Assembly (NCBI RefSeq): GCF_000768355.1
Contig: NZ_AVPU01000003.1
Location: forward strand, 1-64,000
Direction of reading: 5' to 3'
Origin: Lysobacter daejeonensis GH1-9
GTDB lineage: Bacteria > Pseudomonadota > Gammaproteobacteria > Xanthomonadales > Xanthomonadaceae
Length of the DNA: 64,000 nucleotides
The position numbers were made by a program, and so were the translations under genes. The notes under the pieces were generated by a model that saw only the letters and a list, made by a program, of their open reading frames with translations, was not told the DNA's origin and ran no database searches. Each line of letters opens with the position of its first letter. Position 1 is the stretch's first letter. Below, piece after piece: positions 16,570 to 26,156 of the stretch.

Positions 16570-17313
16570 ATGAAAACCGTCCTGATCACCGGCTGCTCGT
16601 CCGGCTATGGCTTGGAAACCGCCCGTCACTTCCATCGGCAGGGCTGGAGCGTGATCGCCAGCATGCGCACGCCGCAACCGGACATCCTTCCAGTGTCCGA
16701 GCGGATCCGGGTCCTGCGGCTCGACGTCACTGACCCGGACAGCGTCGCTGCAGCTGTACGTGATGCCGGGCCGATTGATGTCCTGGTGAACAACGCCGGT
16801 ATCGGCGTGGTGGGGGCATTCGAGGCGACACCCATGGCGACCGTTCGGGAGGTCTTCCGGACTAATACCCTGGGGACGATGGCGATGTGCCAGGCGGTGA
16901 TTCCCCAGATGCGTGAACGCCGTTCCGGCGTCATCGTCAATGTCACATCGAGCACGACGCTGGCCAGCATGCCGCTGGCGGCGGCCTATACCGCAAGCAA
17001 GACCGCGATCGATGGGTTCACCGGCTCCCTGGCTCACGAGTTGGGGTACTTCGGTGTGCGCGTCAAGCTGGTCGAACCGGGCTATGCGCCGTCGACGCGC
17101 TTTGCCGAAAACGGTGCGGAGCGCATGAACGGCCTGATACCAGACAGCTACGCCGGGTTTGCTGGCCCGATCTTCGAAGCGTTCGCCCAACCCGAGGCGA
17201 TCACGTATCCGCAGGATGTTGCAGACGCCATTCTCCGGGCCGCAACGGACAGGACCGATCGGCTGCATTTTGCGGCGGGTGTCGATGCGGTCGCATTGGC
17301 GGGGCCCCGCTAG
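16570..17313 (+). CDS. Short-chain dehydrogenase/reductase (SDR)
   Basis: A 247-residue SDR starting at ATG 16570 after CAAGGAG. Motifs: TGCSSGYG (residues 7-14), with Tyr in place of the usual Ile; NNAGIG near 76; Ser in NVTSSTT and YTASK near 142. The C-terminal half (ELGYFGVRVKLVEPGYAPST) resembles the YP_-type SDRs that act on ketones or retinoid-like alcohols. It is divergent from an AraC regulator and monocistronic. Substrate not predictable from sequence. Confidence 0.88.
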   Translation: MKTVLITGCSSGYGLETARHFHRQGWSVIASMRTPQPDILPVSERIRVLRLDVTDPDSVAAAVRDAGPIDVLVNNAGIGVVGAFEATPMATVREVFRTNTLGTMAMCQAVIPQMRERRSGVIVNVTSSTTLASMPLAAAYTASKTAIDGFTGSLAHELGYFGVRVKLVEPGYAPSTRFAENGAERMNGLIPDSYAGFAGPIFEAFAQPEAITYPQDVADAILRAATDRTDRLHFAAGVDAVALAGPR

Positions 17314-17339
17314 GGCCGTGGTGCTCGGTTGAGGGCGGT

Positions 17340-17381
17340 GATGGGGTCTGGGCCCCCTTGCATGGAGTCGGCAACTGCCTG
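17340..17381 (+). repeat. Diverged third copy of the 43-bp hairpin repeat
   Basis: This unit (GATGGGGTCTGG..., ending GGCAACTGCCTG) aligns along its whole length with the two tandem units at 1786-1871, with changes in one hairpin arm. It lies between the SDR gene and the BNR gene, again intergenic. Confidence 0.6.
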
Positions 17382-17574
17382 GATGGGCCATGTCCCCTTC
17401 GCGTAGGGGCGCCGCCGACCGAAGCGTTATTACAATGACCGCCGCCGACCACCGACTCAGGTCGTGCACCAGGGGGCATCGCAAGCGTCTACGTCATTCC
17501 ACCGTACCCAGGTGGTGTGTCGCTGTGCGCAAAACATGTCCCACCCGACATTCCACGTTGAAGGACCTGAATCG

Positions 17575-19176
17575 ATGCGCCAACTCCTGCTGACCAGCCT
17601 CCTGCTGAGCCTCCCCGTTGCCGCCAAGGAGCAGCCCCAGTTACCCGATCAGCTGGCAGCGACGCACGGCTATGTGCATGTCGCCTTCCCCAAGGGCGGT
17701 GGTCAGGTGCTGACGGTGAAGCCCGTGGGGAAGGGCAAGCCGCAGCGGCTGGACACGTCGGCGACGGCGCATTCTGTAGGCAACGCGCAGGCCTTCGGCA
17801 AGTGGTTGCCGGCGGGGCGCTACAAGGTGGCGCAGTGGGGCCTGCTGAACTGGAATGAGGGGCCGGAGTTTGAGGTGCAGGCGGGACGGGTCACGGACCT
17901 GGGGGACCTGGCCGCGTTCGACGTGGGTGGCTATGCGACCGTGCTGGTGCCGTTGGTCCATGAGGAACACGCGGGCGCATTGCACGCGGCCACGCAGTCG
18001 TTCGCTTCGCTGTTGACGGACCCCGCGCCCATCACCGCCGGCATCGCACAGGTGCAGCCGCCGATCAACACCAACCAGGGCGGCACGGGGCTGGGGCTGG
18101 TCGCCGACCTTTTGATGGCCTATGACCGCAAGGTCAACAAACCGTCGACGCGCGAGGCGTTGAAGCAGGCGCGCGACCCCGCGGAGTTCGTGCGCCTGGC
18201 CCGCGCCGTCACGGTACCGCTGCAGGACGAGCCCGCGCGCCTGTCCGACGGCACGCTGCTGTTCCCGGCGGACCTGGGCCAGTTGCGCAAGCGCACGCCG
18301 GGCGGGGAGTGGAGCAGCGTCGGCATCGACACGTTGCGGCAGATCCTCTCGGTTGAAGCGGACGAGGGCCGCCTGCTCAGTGGCAGCGACGACGGCCGCG
18401 TGCGCGAGAGCCGCGACGCGGGTGCCACGTGGACGGAACTGAAGGCCTTTGCGCGAAACGAGGCCGTTGTCGATATCGACCACGCAGGCGGCACGTGGGT
18501 GGTGACCACCACCCAGGGCTTTGACGATCCGGACGCGCCACGCGGGGGCGGCCTGATCGCCGCAGCGAAGGGCACGCCCTCGATCCGCATGCGCGTCTAC
18601 ACCGGCAACGGCGCCGACCTGCGCGATCTGGTCGTGTCGAAGGAGTTTGTCATCGCGCCGAAGGACCAGATCGGTTGGCTGGGCGCTCGCGGCCAGCTCG
18701 TCGACGGCCAGTATTACGTGATGGCCGGCAACGGCCTGCAGCGCTTGGACATCGCCGGCGGACAGTGGTCAACGATCACGCCCGGAGAGCGCATCTCCTC
18801 CCATCGCGTCGACGTCGCCAGCGGGGTCATCACGGCGCTGTGGAGCCAGGGTGCGTTCTCGAAGGTGTACGTCTCGTCCGACAAGGGCGCTACCTGGGCC
18901 GCGATCGGTCGCCCGCCCTACATCATCTTCGACGTGCAGATGGACGGCCTCGACAAGGGCTGGGCGAGTCGCCTCAACATGGGCGCATTCAGCAGCAATT
19001 GGGAAACCTACAGCTACTCACCCGCGACGAAGGACTGGGCCCGTTCGGGGGAGGCACCGTTCCAGTGCAGGCTGATGCGCGTGTCTCCCGACTATCCGAC
19101 CTTCTGCATCACGCCGGATGCCAGCGTGTTGGCGATGCGCGAGGGCAAGTGGGAAGTCGAGTTCTCGGGTAACTGA
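17575..19176 (+). CDS. Secreted BNR/Asp-box repeat protein
   Basis: A 533-residue exported protein from ATG 17575 (GAAGGA ahead). The signal peptide is MRQLLLTSLLLSLPVAA. Residues 30-120 form a small beta domain (HGYVHVAFPKGGGQVLTVKP). From about 230 the protein looks like a beta-propeller, with Asp-box motifs SRDAGATW and SSDKGATW, as in sialidases and sortilin/Vps10-like proteins. The catalytic Arg triad of sialidases cannot be recognised, so a binding or structural propeller is as likely as a glycosidase. It is preceded by a hairpin repeat and followed by a convergent methyltransferase gene. Confidence 0.7.
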   Translation: MRQLLLTSLLLSLPVAAKEQPQLPDQLAATHGYVHVAFPKGGGQVLTVKPVGKGKPQRLDTSATAHSVGNAQAFGKWLPAGRYKVAQWGLLNWNEGPEFEVQAGRVTDLGDLAAFDVGGYATVLVPLVHEEHAGALHAATQSFASLLTDPAPITAGIAQVQPPINTNQGGTGLGLVADLLMAYDRKVNKPSTREALKQARDPAEFVRLARAVTVPLQDEPARLSDGTLLFPADLGQLRKRTPGGEWSSVGIDTLRQILSVEADEGRLLSGSDDGRVRESRDAGATWTELKAFARNEAVVDIDHAGGTWVVTTTQGFDDPDAPRGGGLIAAAKGTPSIRMRVYTGNGADLRDLVVSKEFVIAPKDQIGWLGARGQLVDGQYYVMAGNGLQRLDIAGGQWSTITPGERISSHRVDVASGVITALWSQGAFSKVYVSSDKGATWAAIGRPPYIIFDVQMDGLDKGWASRLNMGAFSSNWETYSYSPATKDWARSGEAPFQCRLMRVSPDYPTFCITPDASVLAMREGKWEVEFSGN

Positions 19177-19221
19177 GGCCGGTTGCGTCGGCAGCGGGCC
19201 GCTGCGCCGGGCCGGGCGCCG

Positions 19222-19893
19222 TCACGCGGGGCGTCCGGCTTCGCCGCGGCGGTAGCGCAGCAGCCGGCCGCTGTAAGGAGGCAGGTCGTCGTCGTTCGTG
19301 GGCGAACGCAGGGAGTCGGCGGTATAGCCCTGCGACGCCATCAGGCGACTGAAACGCCCGCTGTTGCCGCGGCCCGGATCGACGACCCATACCTGTGCGG
19401 TGTCGCGCGCATGCCGCTGGATCACGCCGCTGACCAGCTCCGCATGCGCGGATTCGTAGAGCACGTCGCTGGCGATGATGATGTCGAAGTGGCCCAGCGA
19501 AGGGAGCGGAACATCCCAGCGCAGCTGCCGGTAGTGCACCGCGGGCAGCGCATTGAGTGCGGCGTTGTAGGCGAGGAACGGTTCGGCGAGCGGATGGATG
19601 TCGCTTGCCACGACGTCCACGCCGCGTTGCTGCAGCACCAGGCTGGCGAGGCCGATGCCACAGCCCAGTTCCAGGACGCGCTCGCCGTTGAATGTCGCGC
19701 GGTGCATCGCCTGCGCCAATGAATGGCCGGACGGCCACACCTGGCCGAACAGGCTCCACTGCGCGGATGAAATGCCGAGGCGTTCGCCATGGCCGTCGGG
19801 ATCGGCGAACTGCTGCAGGTCGCTGAGGACGCGCAAGCGCCACTCATGACCACCGATGGTCACGCTCAGCTGGCGGGTGGAATAGCCGGGCAC
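19222..19893 (-). CDS. Class I SAM-dependent methyltransferase (METTL/Methyltransf_16 type)
   Basis: A 223-residue enzyme. The GTG at 19893 is chosen because AAGGGAG lies just upstream and the residues before it are not conserved-looking. It shows the SAM site VLELGCGIGLASLV, an acidic residue after the next strand (VVASDIHPLAE) and the signature DIIIASDVLYE. The Asp-Val-Leu-Tyr motif is typical of lysine/histidine methyltransferases of the METTL18/21 group. The substrate is probably a protein. Monocistronic and convergent with the BNR gene. Confidence 0.8.
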   Translation of the reverse strand: MPGYSTRQLSVTIGGHEWRLRVLSDLQQFADPDGHGERLGISSAQWSLFGQVWPSGHSLAQAMHRATFNGERVLELGCGIGLASLVLQQRGVDVVASDIHPLAEPFLAYNAALNALPAVHYRQLRWDVPLPSLGHFDIIIASDVLYESAHAELVSGVIQRHARDTAQVWVVDPGRGNSGRFSRLMASQGYTADSLRSPTNDDDLPPYSGRLLRYRRGEAGRPA

Positions 19894-20148
19894 TGGCGCT
19901 CCCTTGACGTGCCCGGAGAACGGGCAATGACGCGTGAAGGGAGGCGAAGCCGGCGACGGAGTCGAAAGAAACGCGCGAATGCAGCGCTGCTGCGATCCCA
20001 GCCTACACGGAATTATCCGCCGGATGTGAAGAAGTCGCTGTCGCAACAGCAACCGATCAAGTTCGGGCCGGCACCTGCCTGGACCCCATGAAGTCCGCTT
20101 CTTGCCGGACGGAGTCACCGATGGACGGCCATTTGCGACCGGAAAAAC

Positions 20149-20174
20149 AAATGGCCCCGCGAACGGGGCCATTT
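20149..20174 (-). terminator. Terminator of the RcnB-like gene
   Basis: A perfect 11-bp stem (AAATGGCCCCG / CGGGGCCATTT) with a CGAA loop. On the minus strand it is followed by TTTGTTTTT, so it terminates leftward transcription 23 bases after the stop codon of the gene at 20197. Confidence 0.85.
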
Positions 20175-20196
20175 CGGAGCTTCGGTAACCTGCGCC

Positions 20197-20523
20197 TCAG
20201 TGGTGCAGCAGGATGTCGGCGATGACGCCCGTCGCCACGGCGATCAGGACGTACTTGCCGTCCGGGCTGCGCACCCAGCGGTGTCCACGGGGCGGCGGAG
20301 CCAGGTCATAGTGGCGGTAATCATCGACATAGATGCGCTTTTCGACGTAAACAACGCCGCGACGATAATCGTGCCGGTGCCGATGGCGATCATATCGGTC
20401 GTCGTCATCGTGATCGTGATCGTGATCGTGATGATGACGGTCGTGGTGCTTGTTCTTGGCGGTGGCCGCCATCGGCGACAGGAAGACGAAGCCGAACAGT
20501 ACGGCGAACAGCAGGCGTTTCAT
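20197..20523 (-). CDS. RcnB-like histidine-rich periplasmic protein
   Basis: A 108-residue exported protein with a clear signal peptide (MKRLLFAVLFGFVFLSPMAA, cut after ATA). The mature N terminus is a striking His/Asp run (residues 26-52, alternating H and D), and the C-terminal half has DDYRHYDLAPPPRGHRWVRS and YVLIAVATGVIADILL. This Pro-rich 'LPPPPxGxxWV' module is the hallmark of the RcnB family, linked in E. coli to nickel/cobalt homeostasis. The His/Asp run is likely a metal-binding stretch. It has its own start site and terminator, next to but not part of the efflux operon. Confidence 0.8.
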   Translation of the reverse strand: MKRLLFAVLFGFVFLSPMAATAKNKHHDRHHHDHDHDHDDDDRYDRHRHRHDYRRGVVYVEKRIYVDDYRHYDLAPPPRGHRWVRSPDGKYVLIAVATGVIADILLHH

Positions 20524-20660
20524 GGGTTCCCCAAAGTTTTCGGTTGGCGTTGCGATCCTATGATGCTGCCCGCGTTTGTCCCGGTCGCAGTGAACAAACA
20601 TTGACGGGCGTCGCTGTTCCTCCTTGACGTCCTTCATCCGGCCTTTAGTTTTGCGCTGGA

Positions 20661-22106
20661 TCAGCGTCGATCCGCAATGGATTCGCGCGCCGGCGGGGAC
20701 TGCGGCCAACCTCCGGCCAGCGCCTTGTAGAGGGCGATGGCGTTGAGCGCGCTGCGTGAGCGCCCATCGGCGAAGGCGTCTTCCGCCTGCAGCCGTGACC
20801 GCTCGACGTCGAGCATCTCGAACAGGCTGGTCGCACCCGCGTCGAAACGCACGCGTGCCAGGTCCGCGGCCCGTGCGCTGTCCGTCGCGGCGCGTTGCAG
20901 GTGCTCATCCTCCCGGCGCGCGCGATCCAGTCGGACCAGCGCGTCTTCGGTGTCCTGCAGCGCACGCAGGACCGATTGCTGGTAGTGCGCCAACGCCGCG
21001 TCACCGGCTGCGTCGGCACCGGCGATCCGTGCGCGGACGCGGCCTACGTCGAGGAAGGACCAGTCGATGCCGAGCGCGACCAGGCGGGTCTGGCTGTCGC
21101 GCTCGAACAAGGCGCCTGCTGCGCTTGCCTGAGTGCCCAGCAGGCCGCCCAGGGTGATGCGCGGGAACAGGTCCGCTGTGGCAATGCCTATGCGCGCGGT
21201 GGCGGCGTGCAGGCGCGCCTCAGCTGCGGCCACGTCCGGGCGGTGCCGCAGCACGTCGGCCGGGGTGCCGGGTTCGATCCGCGCAGGCAGCACGGGCAGC
21301 GGCGCCGGCTGCGAGAGCGTGGCGATCAGCGCATCCGGCGTGCGCCCGGTGAGGACCGCGATCCGGTGCATCGCCACCGCTTCCGCCGCTTCCAGGGCGG
21401 GAATGCGCGCGGACGTGGCTTCCAGTTGCGCGCGTGCGCGTGCGCCGTCGAAGTCGCTGGCGCCGCCGGCGTCCAGCCGCGCCTGCACCAGGTCGAGCGT
21501 GCGTTGCTGGTTGTCGCGGTTCTCGCGGGCCACGCGCAGGCGTTCCTGCAGGCCGCGCAGTTCGACATAGGCCGCGGCCACGTCGCCGGCCACCACGACT
21601 TGCGCGGCGCGCAGGTCGGCGGCGCTGGCCTCGGCGTCGGCCGTGCCCGCCTCGACGCTGCGCCGGATCCGGCCGAACAGGTCGAGTTCCCAACTGGCGG
21701 CGATGCCGGCCTGGTAGCTGCGCGCGTCGCGGTCATCGCGTGCCACGCCGGGAAGCTGGTCGGCACTGCTGCGCGTGTCGGCGGCCTGGCCGTCCGCGGT
21801 GATCGTGGGTAGCCGGTCGAAACGCGCGCCGCGCAGCAGGGCCGTGGCCTGGTCGTGGTTGGCAAGCGCGATGCGCAGGTCGTGGTTCGCGCGCAGCGCA
21901 TCGGCGACCAGTGCCGACAGGGTGGGGTCGCCGAACGCGTCCCAGAACGGCGCATCGGCGGCGGCTGGCGCCACCGATGCCTCCGTGGCCGGCGCCCGGG
22001 CGAAGGTCGCCGATGCCGGCATGTCCGGCTTCACGAAGTCAGGCCCCACCGCGCACGCAGACAGCAAGGCGGTGGCGAGTGCGGTGAACGCCAGTCGCCT
22101 CACCAC
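20661..22106 (-). CDS. smeX: RND efflux outer-membrane channel (SmeX-like)
   Basis: A 481-residue outer-membrane factor of the OprM/NodT family. The lipoprotein signal (ALLSAC, Cys18) is followed by VGPDFVKPDMP, which is close to the family's 'VGPxYxxP' opening. Two repeats of the efflux-protein domain (about 60-250 and 265-470) supply the trimeric beta-barrel and the periplasmic tunnel, with typical blocks such as ASWELDLFGRIRRSVEAGTA and WSFLDVGRVRARI. It is the last gene of the operon and overlaps the SDR upstream by 7 bases. It should form the exit duct for the SmeW-like pump. Confidence 0.9.
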   Translation of the reverse strand: MVRRLAFTALATALLSACAVGPDFVKPDMPASATFARAPATEASVAPAAADAPFWDAFGDPTLSALVADALRANHDLRIALANHDQATALLRGARFDRLPTITADGQAADTRSSADQLPGVARDDRDARSYQAGIAASWELDLFGRIRRSVEAGTADAEASAADLRAAQVVVAGDVAAAYVELRGLQERLRVARENRDNQQRTLDLVQARLDAGGASDFDGARARAQLEATSARIPALEAAEAVAMHRIAVLTGRTPDALIATLSQPAPLPVLPARIEPGTPADVLRHRPDVAAAEARLHAATARIGIATADLFPRITLGGLLGTQASAAGALFERDSQTRLVALGIDWSFLDVGRVRARIAGADAAGDAALAHYQQSVLRALQDTEDALVRLDRARREDEHLQRAATDSARAADLARVRFDAGATSLFEMLDVERSRLQAEDAFADGRSRSALNAIALYKALAGGWPQSPPARESIADRR

Positions 22107-22834
22107 GGCAGCACCTCGTCGCGGTAGTAGTAGCCGCCGTTGGGGCCGTCTTCGTCGATCAGCGCGAGCCTGACGCTGGTGCGCGCGCCCTCGGGCACGC
22201 TGATCTCGCCCTCGCCGCCGTTCATGTCGGTCTGCACGTAGCCGGGGTGGATGGTGTTGACCTTGATGGTGCTGTCCTTCAGTTCATACGCCAGTTGCAC
22301 CGTCCATGCGTTCACCGCGCTCTTGGAGACGTTGTAGGCCGGCACCTTGAAGTCGTAGATGAACGACGCCGGATCGCTGTGCAGCGCATTCGAGCCAAGG
22401 ATGCTGGACACGTTGACGATGCGGCCGGCCGCGGACTTGTGCAGCAGCGGCAGGAAGGCCTGGGTGGTCGCGATCACGCCGAACACGTTGGTGTCGAAGG
22501 TCTTGCGCCAGGTCTGCTGCGACTGGCCCGACACTTTCTGCGCCGGGTCGTCGAGCAGGATGCCGGCGTTGTTGATCAGGATGTCGAGCCGGCCATGCCG
22601 TGCCTCCACCTGCTGCACTGCGGAGGCGATGCTGTCCGCATCGGTGACGTCGAGACCGATGGCCTCGACCGGAAGGCCCTGCGACTGCAGTTTCAGCGCG
22701 GCGTCGACGGCCTTGCCGCGATCGCGTCCGGCGAGCAGCACGTGCACGCCGGTTTCGGCGAGCTGGCGCACGGTCTCCAGGCCGATGCCGCGGGTGGCGC
22801 CGGTGACGAGGGCGATCTTGTCTTGTGTGGTCAT
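22100..22834 (-). CDS. smeU2: SDR in efflux operon (SmeU2-like)
   Basis: A 244-residue SDR: TGATRGIG at residues 11-18, NNAGIL near 90 and YNVSK near 166, with the catalytic Ser in NVSSILG. HPGYVQTDM near 197 marks the substrate loop of carbonyl-reductase-like SDRs. It sits between the pump and channel genes, exactly where Stenotrophomonas smeU2 lies. It starts 30 bases after the pump stop and overlaps the channel start. It may reduce electrophilic substrates or toxic by-products that induce the pump. Confidence 0.88.
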   Translation of the reverse strand: MTTQDKIALVTGATRGIGLETVRQLAETGVHVLLAGRDRGKAVDAALKLQSQGLPVEAIGLDVTDADSIASAVQQVEARHGRLDILINNAGILLDDPAQKVSGQSQQTWRKTFDTNVFGVIATTQAFLPLLHKSAAGRIVNVSSILGSNALHSDPASFIYDFKVPAYNVSKSAVNAWTVQLAYELKDSTIKVNTIHPGYVQTDMNGGEGEISVPEGARTSVRLALIDEDGPNGGYYYRDEVLPW

Positions 22835-22864
22835 GGGGAGGGTCCTTGGAATGAGGGGAGGGAA

Positions 22865-25800
22865 TCAGGCCTCGAGCGCCGGCGCGTCCGCGGCGTGAGA
22901 GACCAGTGGCCGCCCGGCGAGCTTGCGCAGGGCGACGTAGAACACCGGGGTGAGGAACAGGCCGAACAGGGTCACGCCCAACATGCCGGCGAACACGGTG
23001 ATGCCGGTGACCGAGCGCACCTCGGCGCCCGCGCCATGCGACAGCACCAGCGGCACGGTGCCGGCGATGAATGCGACCGAGGTCATCACGATCGGGCGCA
23101 AGCGCAGACGGCAGGCTTCCAGCGCGGCGTCGACCACGCCCTTGCCCTGCAATTCCAGTTCGCGTGCGAACTCGACGATCAGGATCGCGTTCTTGCAGGC
23201 CAGGCCCATCAGCACGACCAGTCCGACCTGAACGAACACGTTGTTGTCGCCACCGGTCAGCCACACGCCGAACAGCGCGGATAGCAGGGTCATCGGCACG
23301 ATCAGGATCACCGCCAGCGGCAGCGTCCAGCTTTCGTACAGCGCGGCCAGCACCAGGAAGGCGAGCATCACCGCGAGCGGGAAGATCACCTGCGCGGCAT
23401 TGCCCTGGGTCGCCTGCTGGTAGCTCAGGTCGCTCCAGTCGATGCCCATGCCGGGCGGCAGCGCCTTGCCGGCCAGCTCGGTGACCTTGGCCATCGCTTC
23501 GCCGGACGACAGCACGCGCGGATCCGCATTGCCCAGCAGGTCGGCGGCCGGATAGCCGTTGAAGCGGATCACCGGGTCGGGCCCGTAGGTGTGGCGGATA
23601 TCCACCACCGCGCCGATCGGCACCATCTCGCCATTGGCGTTGCGCGTGCGCAGCTTGGCAATGTCGGACACGTTGTCGCGGAACGGCGCGTCCGCCTGCG
23701 CCACCACCTGCCAGGTACGGCCGAACATGTTGAAGTCGTTGACGTAGGCCGAACCCAGGTAGGTCTGCAGGGTGTCGAACAGCTCGGTCAGCGGCACGCC
23801 CTGCGCCTTGGCCTTGGTCCGGTCCACCACCGCATCCAGCTGCGGCACGTTGGCCTGGTAGCTGGTGATCGGATAGCCGAGGCCCGGCGTCTGCGCCGCC
23901 GCGCCCTGGAATGCCTGCACCGCGTTCTGCAGTTCGCCATAGCCCAGGCGCGTGCGGTCCTCGACGAACAGCGACCAGCCCGAACCGTTGCCCAGGCCCT
24001 GGATCGGCGGCGGCATGAAGGCGAAGGTGAAGCCTTCCTGGATGCCGGCGAACTTCTGGTTGAGCTCGGCGGTGATTTCCTCGGCCGTACGCGAGCGTTC
24101 GCTGAAGGGCTTCAGGGTGAAGAACACCACGCCGTTGTTCGGGGTGTTGGTGAACTGCAGGGGGTTCAGTCCGGGGAAAGCGACCTCGTTCTGGACGCCT
24201 TCGACGCCTTTCGCGATCTTGGCCATCTGCTTCAATACCGCGTCGGTGCGCTCGATGGAGGCGCCTTCGGGCATCTTCACGCCGGCGATCAGGTACAGCT
24301 TGTCCTGTTCCGGGATGAATCCGGCCGGTACCGCCTTGAACATCAGGCCCGCGCCGACCAGCAGTACGGCGTACACCACGAACACCGCGCCACGGCGGCC
24401 CAGCGCGCGACCGACCGCGCCTTCATAGCCATGCGAGCTGCGGGCGAAGAAGCGGTTGAACGGGCGGAATACCCAGCCGAACAGGCGGTCGATCAGGCGC
24501 GACGGTGCGTCCTTCGCCGCATCGCGCGGCTTCAGCAGCTTGGCGGCCAGCGCCGGCGACAGGGTCAGCGAATTGATCGCGGAAATCACCGTGGAGATCG
24601 CGATGGTCACCGCGAACTGCTTGTAGAACTGCCCGGTGACGCCGCTGAGGAAGGCCATCGGCACGAACACCGCGCACAGCACCAGTGCGATCGCGATGAT
24701 CGGCCCGGAAACTTCGCGCATGGCCAGGTGCGCCGCCTGCAGCGGCGTCGCGCCATGCTCGATGTGGCGCTCGACGTTCTCCACCACCACGATGGCGTCG
24801 TCGACCACGATGCCGATGGCCAGCACCAGTCCGAACAGGGTCAGGGTGTTGATCGAGTAGCCCAGCAGGTACAGCACCGCGAAGGTGCCCACCACCGACA
24901 CGGGAACCGCCAGCAGCGGGATGATCGAGGCGCGCCAGGTCTGCAGGAACAGGATCACCACCAGCACGACCAGCAGGATCGCCTCGAACAGCGTGGTCAC
25001 CACCGACTTGATCGAGTCGCGCACGAAGATGGTGGTGTCGTAGATCGACTGGATCTCCACGCCCGGCGGCAGGGTCGGGCGCAGTTCGTCCATCTTCGCC
25101 ACCACCGCATCGCGGATCTGCAGTGCGTTCGCGCCCGGCGCCTGGAAGATGCCGATCGCCGCCGCGTTCTTGCCGTCCAGGCGCGCACGCAACGTGTAGT
25201 CGCCGGCTGCAAGCTCGATGCGTGCCACGTCGGCCAGTCGCACCACTTCGCCGTCGGTGCCGCTCTTGAGCACGATGTCGCCGAACTCCTTGGCGGTCTC
25301 CAGGCGGCCGCGCGCATTGATTGGCAGCAGGAAGTCGCTCTTGCCCGGCATTGGCTCCGCGCCGATCTGCCCTGCCGAGACCTGCACGTTCTGTTCGCGC
25401 ACAGCGCGCAGCACATCGCCGGCGGTCAGCCCGCGCGAGGCGACCTTGTCCGGGTCGAGCCACAGCCGCATCGCGTAGTCACCGCCGCCGAACAACTGCG
25501 CGTCGCCCACGCCCGGGATCTTCGCCAGCGAATCCTTGACGTGCAGGCGCATGTAATTGCGCAGGTACAGCGAGTCGTAGCGGCCGTCCTTCGAGGTCAG
25601 GTGCACCACCATCAGGAACACCGGCGACTGCTTCTGGGTGGTGACGCCTTGCCGGCGCACGTCCTCGGGCAGGCGTGCGAGGGCCTGCGAGACGCGGTTC
25701 TGCACCTTGACCGTGGCTTCGTCCGGGTCGGTGCCCGGGCGGAACGTCACGGTGGTCTGCAGTACGCCGTCGGAGCCTGCGACCGACTTGTAATACATCA

Positions 25801-26029
25801 TGCCTTCGACGCCGTTGATCGCTTCCTCCAGCGGCGTCGCCACGGTTTCCGCGATCACCTTGGGGTTGGCGCCGGGATACACGGTGCGCACCACCACCGA
25901 AGGCGGGACGACGTCGGGGTATTCGCCGACCGGAAGCAGCGGGATGGTGATCAGCCCCGCGGCGAAGATCACGATCGACAGCACCGCCGCGAAGATCGGT
26001 CGGTCGATGAAGAATTTGGAGAAGTCCAT
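22865..26029 (-). CDS. smeW: RND multidrug pump, HAE-1 family (SmeW/MexF-like)
   Basis: A 1054-residue inner-membrane pump of normal HAE-1 length. The start MDFSKFFIDRPIFAAVLS is used because AGGAAGG lies 6 bases ahead; another ATG six bases upstream is too close to that site. Twelve membrane helices and two large periplasmic loops are visible in the AcrB plan. The proton-relay aspartates are in helix 4 (GIVVDDAIVVVENVERH). The N terminus and porter-loop sequences (REQNVQVSAGQIGAEP) place it nearer MexF than AcrB. Known MexF/SmeW pumps export chloramphenicol and quinolones. Driven by the proton gradient together with the adaptor and channel of this operon. Confidence 0.92.
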   Translation of the reverse strand: MDFSKFFIDRPIFAAVLSIVIFAAGLITIPLLPVGEYPDVVPPSVVVRTVYPGANPKVIAETVATPLEEAINGVEGMMYYKSVAGSDGVLQTTVTFRPGTDPDEATVKVQNRVSQALARLPEDVRRQGVTTQKQSPVFLMVVHLTSKDGRYDSLYLRNYMRLHVKDSLAKIPGVGDAQLFGGGDYAMRLWLDPDKVASRGLTAGDVLRAVREQNVQVSAGQIGAEPMPGKSDFLLPINARGRLETAKEFGDIVLKSGTDGEVVRLADVARIELAAGDYTLRARLDGKNAAAIGIFQAPGANALQIRDAVVAKMDELRPTLPPGVEIQSIYDTTIFVRDSIKSVVTTLFEAILLVVLVVILFLQTWRASIIPLLAVPVSVVGTFAVLYLLGYSINTLTLFGLVLAIGIVVDDAIVVVENVERHIEHGATPLQAAHLAMREVSGPIIAIALVLCAVFVPMAFLSGVTGQFYKQFAVTIAISTVISAINSLTLSPALAAKLLKPRDAAKDAPSRLIDRLFGWVFRPFNRFFARSSHGYEGAVGRALGRRGAVFVVYAVLLVGAGLMFKAVPAGFIPEQDKLYLIAGVKMPEGASIERTDAVLKQMAKIAKGVEGVQNEVAFPGLNPLQFTNTPNNGVVFFTLKPFSERSRTAEEITAELNQKFAGIQEGFTFAFMPPPIQGLGNGSGWSLFVEDRTRLGYGELQNAVQAFQGAAAQTPGLGYPITSYQANVPQLDAVVDRTKAKAQGVPLTELFDTLQTYLGSAYVNDFNMFGRTWQVVAQADAPFRDNVSDIAKLRTRNANGEMVPIGAVVDIRHTYGPDPVIRFNGYPAADLLGNADPRVLSSGEAMAKVTELAGKALPPGMGIDWSDLSYQQATQGNAAQVIFPLAVMLAFLVLAALYESWTLPLAVILIVPMTLLSALFGVWLTGGDNNVFVQVGLVVLMGLACKNAILIVEFARELELQGKGVVDAALEACRLRLRPIVMTSVAFIAGTVPLVLSHGAGAEVRSVTGITVFAGMLGVTLFGLFLTPVFYVALRKLAGRPLVSHAADAPALEA

Positions 26030-26156
26030 GGCCATCCTTCCTGCGGACAAGCCGCGGGCGTGCCGCGCGTGGCGCGGCGAATCAGAATCCGGTCCGCGAC
26101 CTGCCCGTATGGGGGAGGGGCAGGGCAGGCCGCGACCGGCGGGGAGGAGAAAAAAA

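Noticed and set aside
20401-20455. Short tandem GTGATC/ATGATG-like repeats that resemble a microsatellite
   Set aside because: They encode the His/Asp run of the RcnB-like protein; the repetition is explained by the coding sequence.
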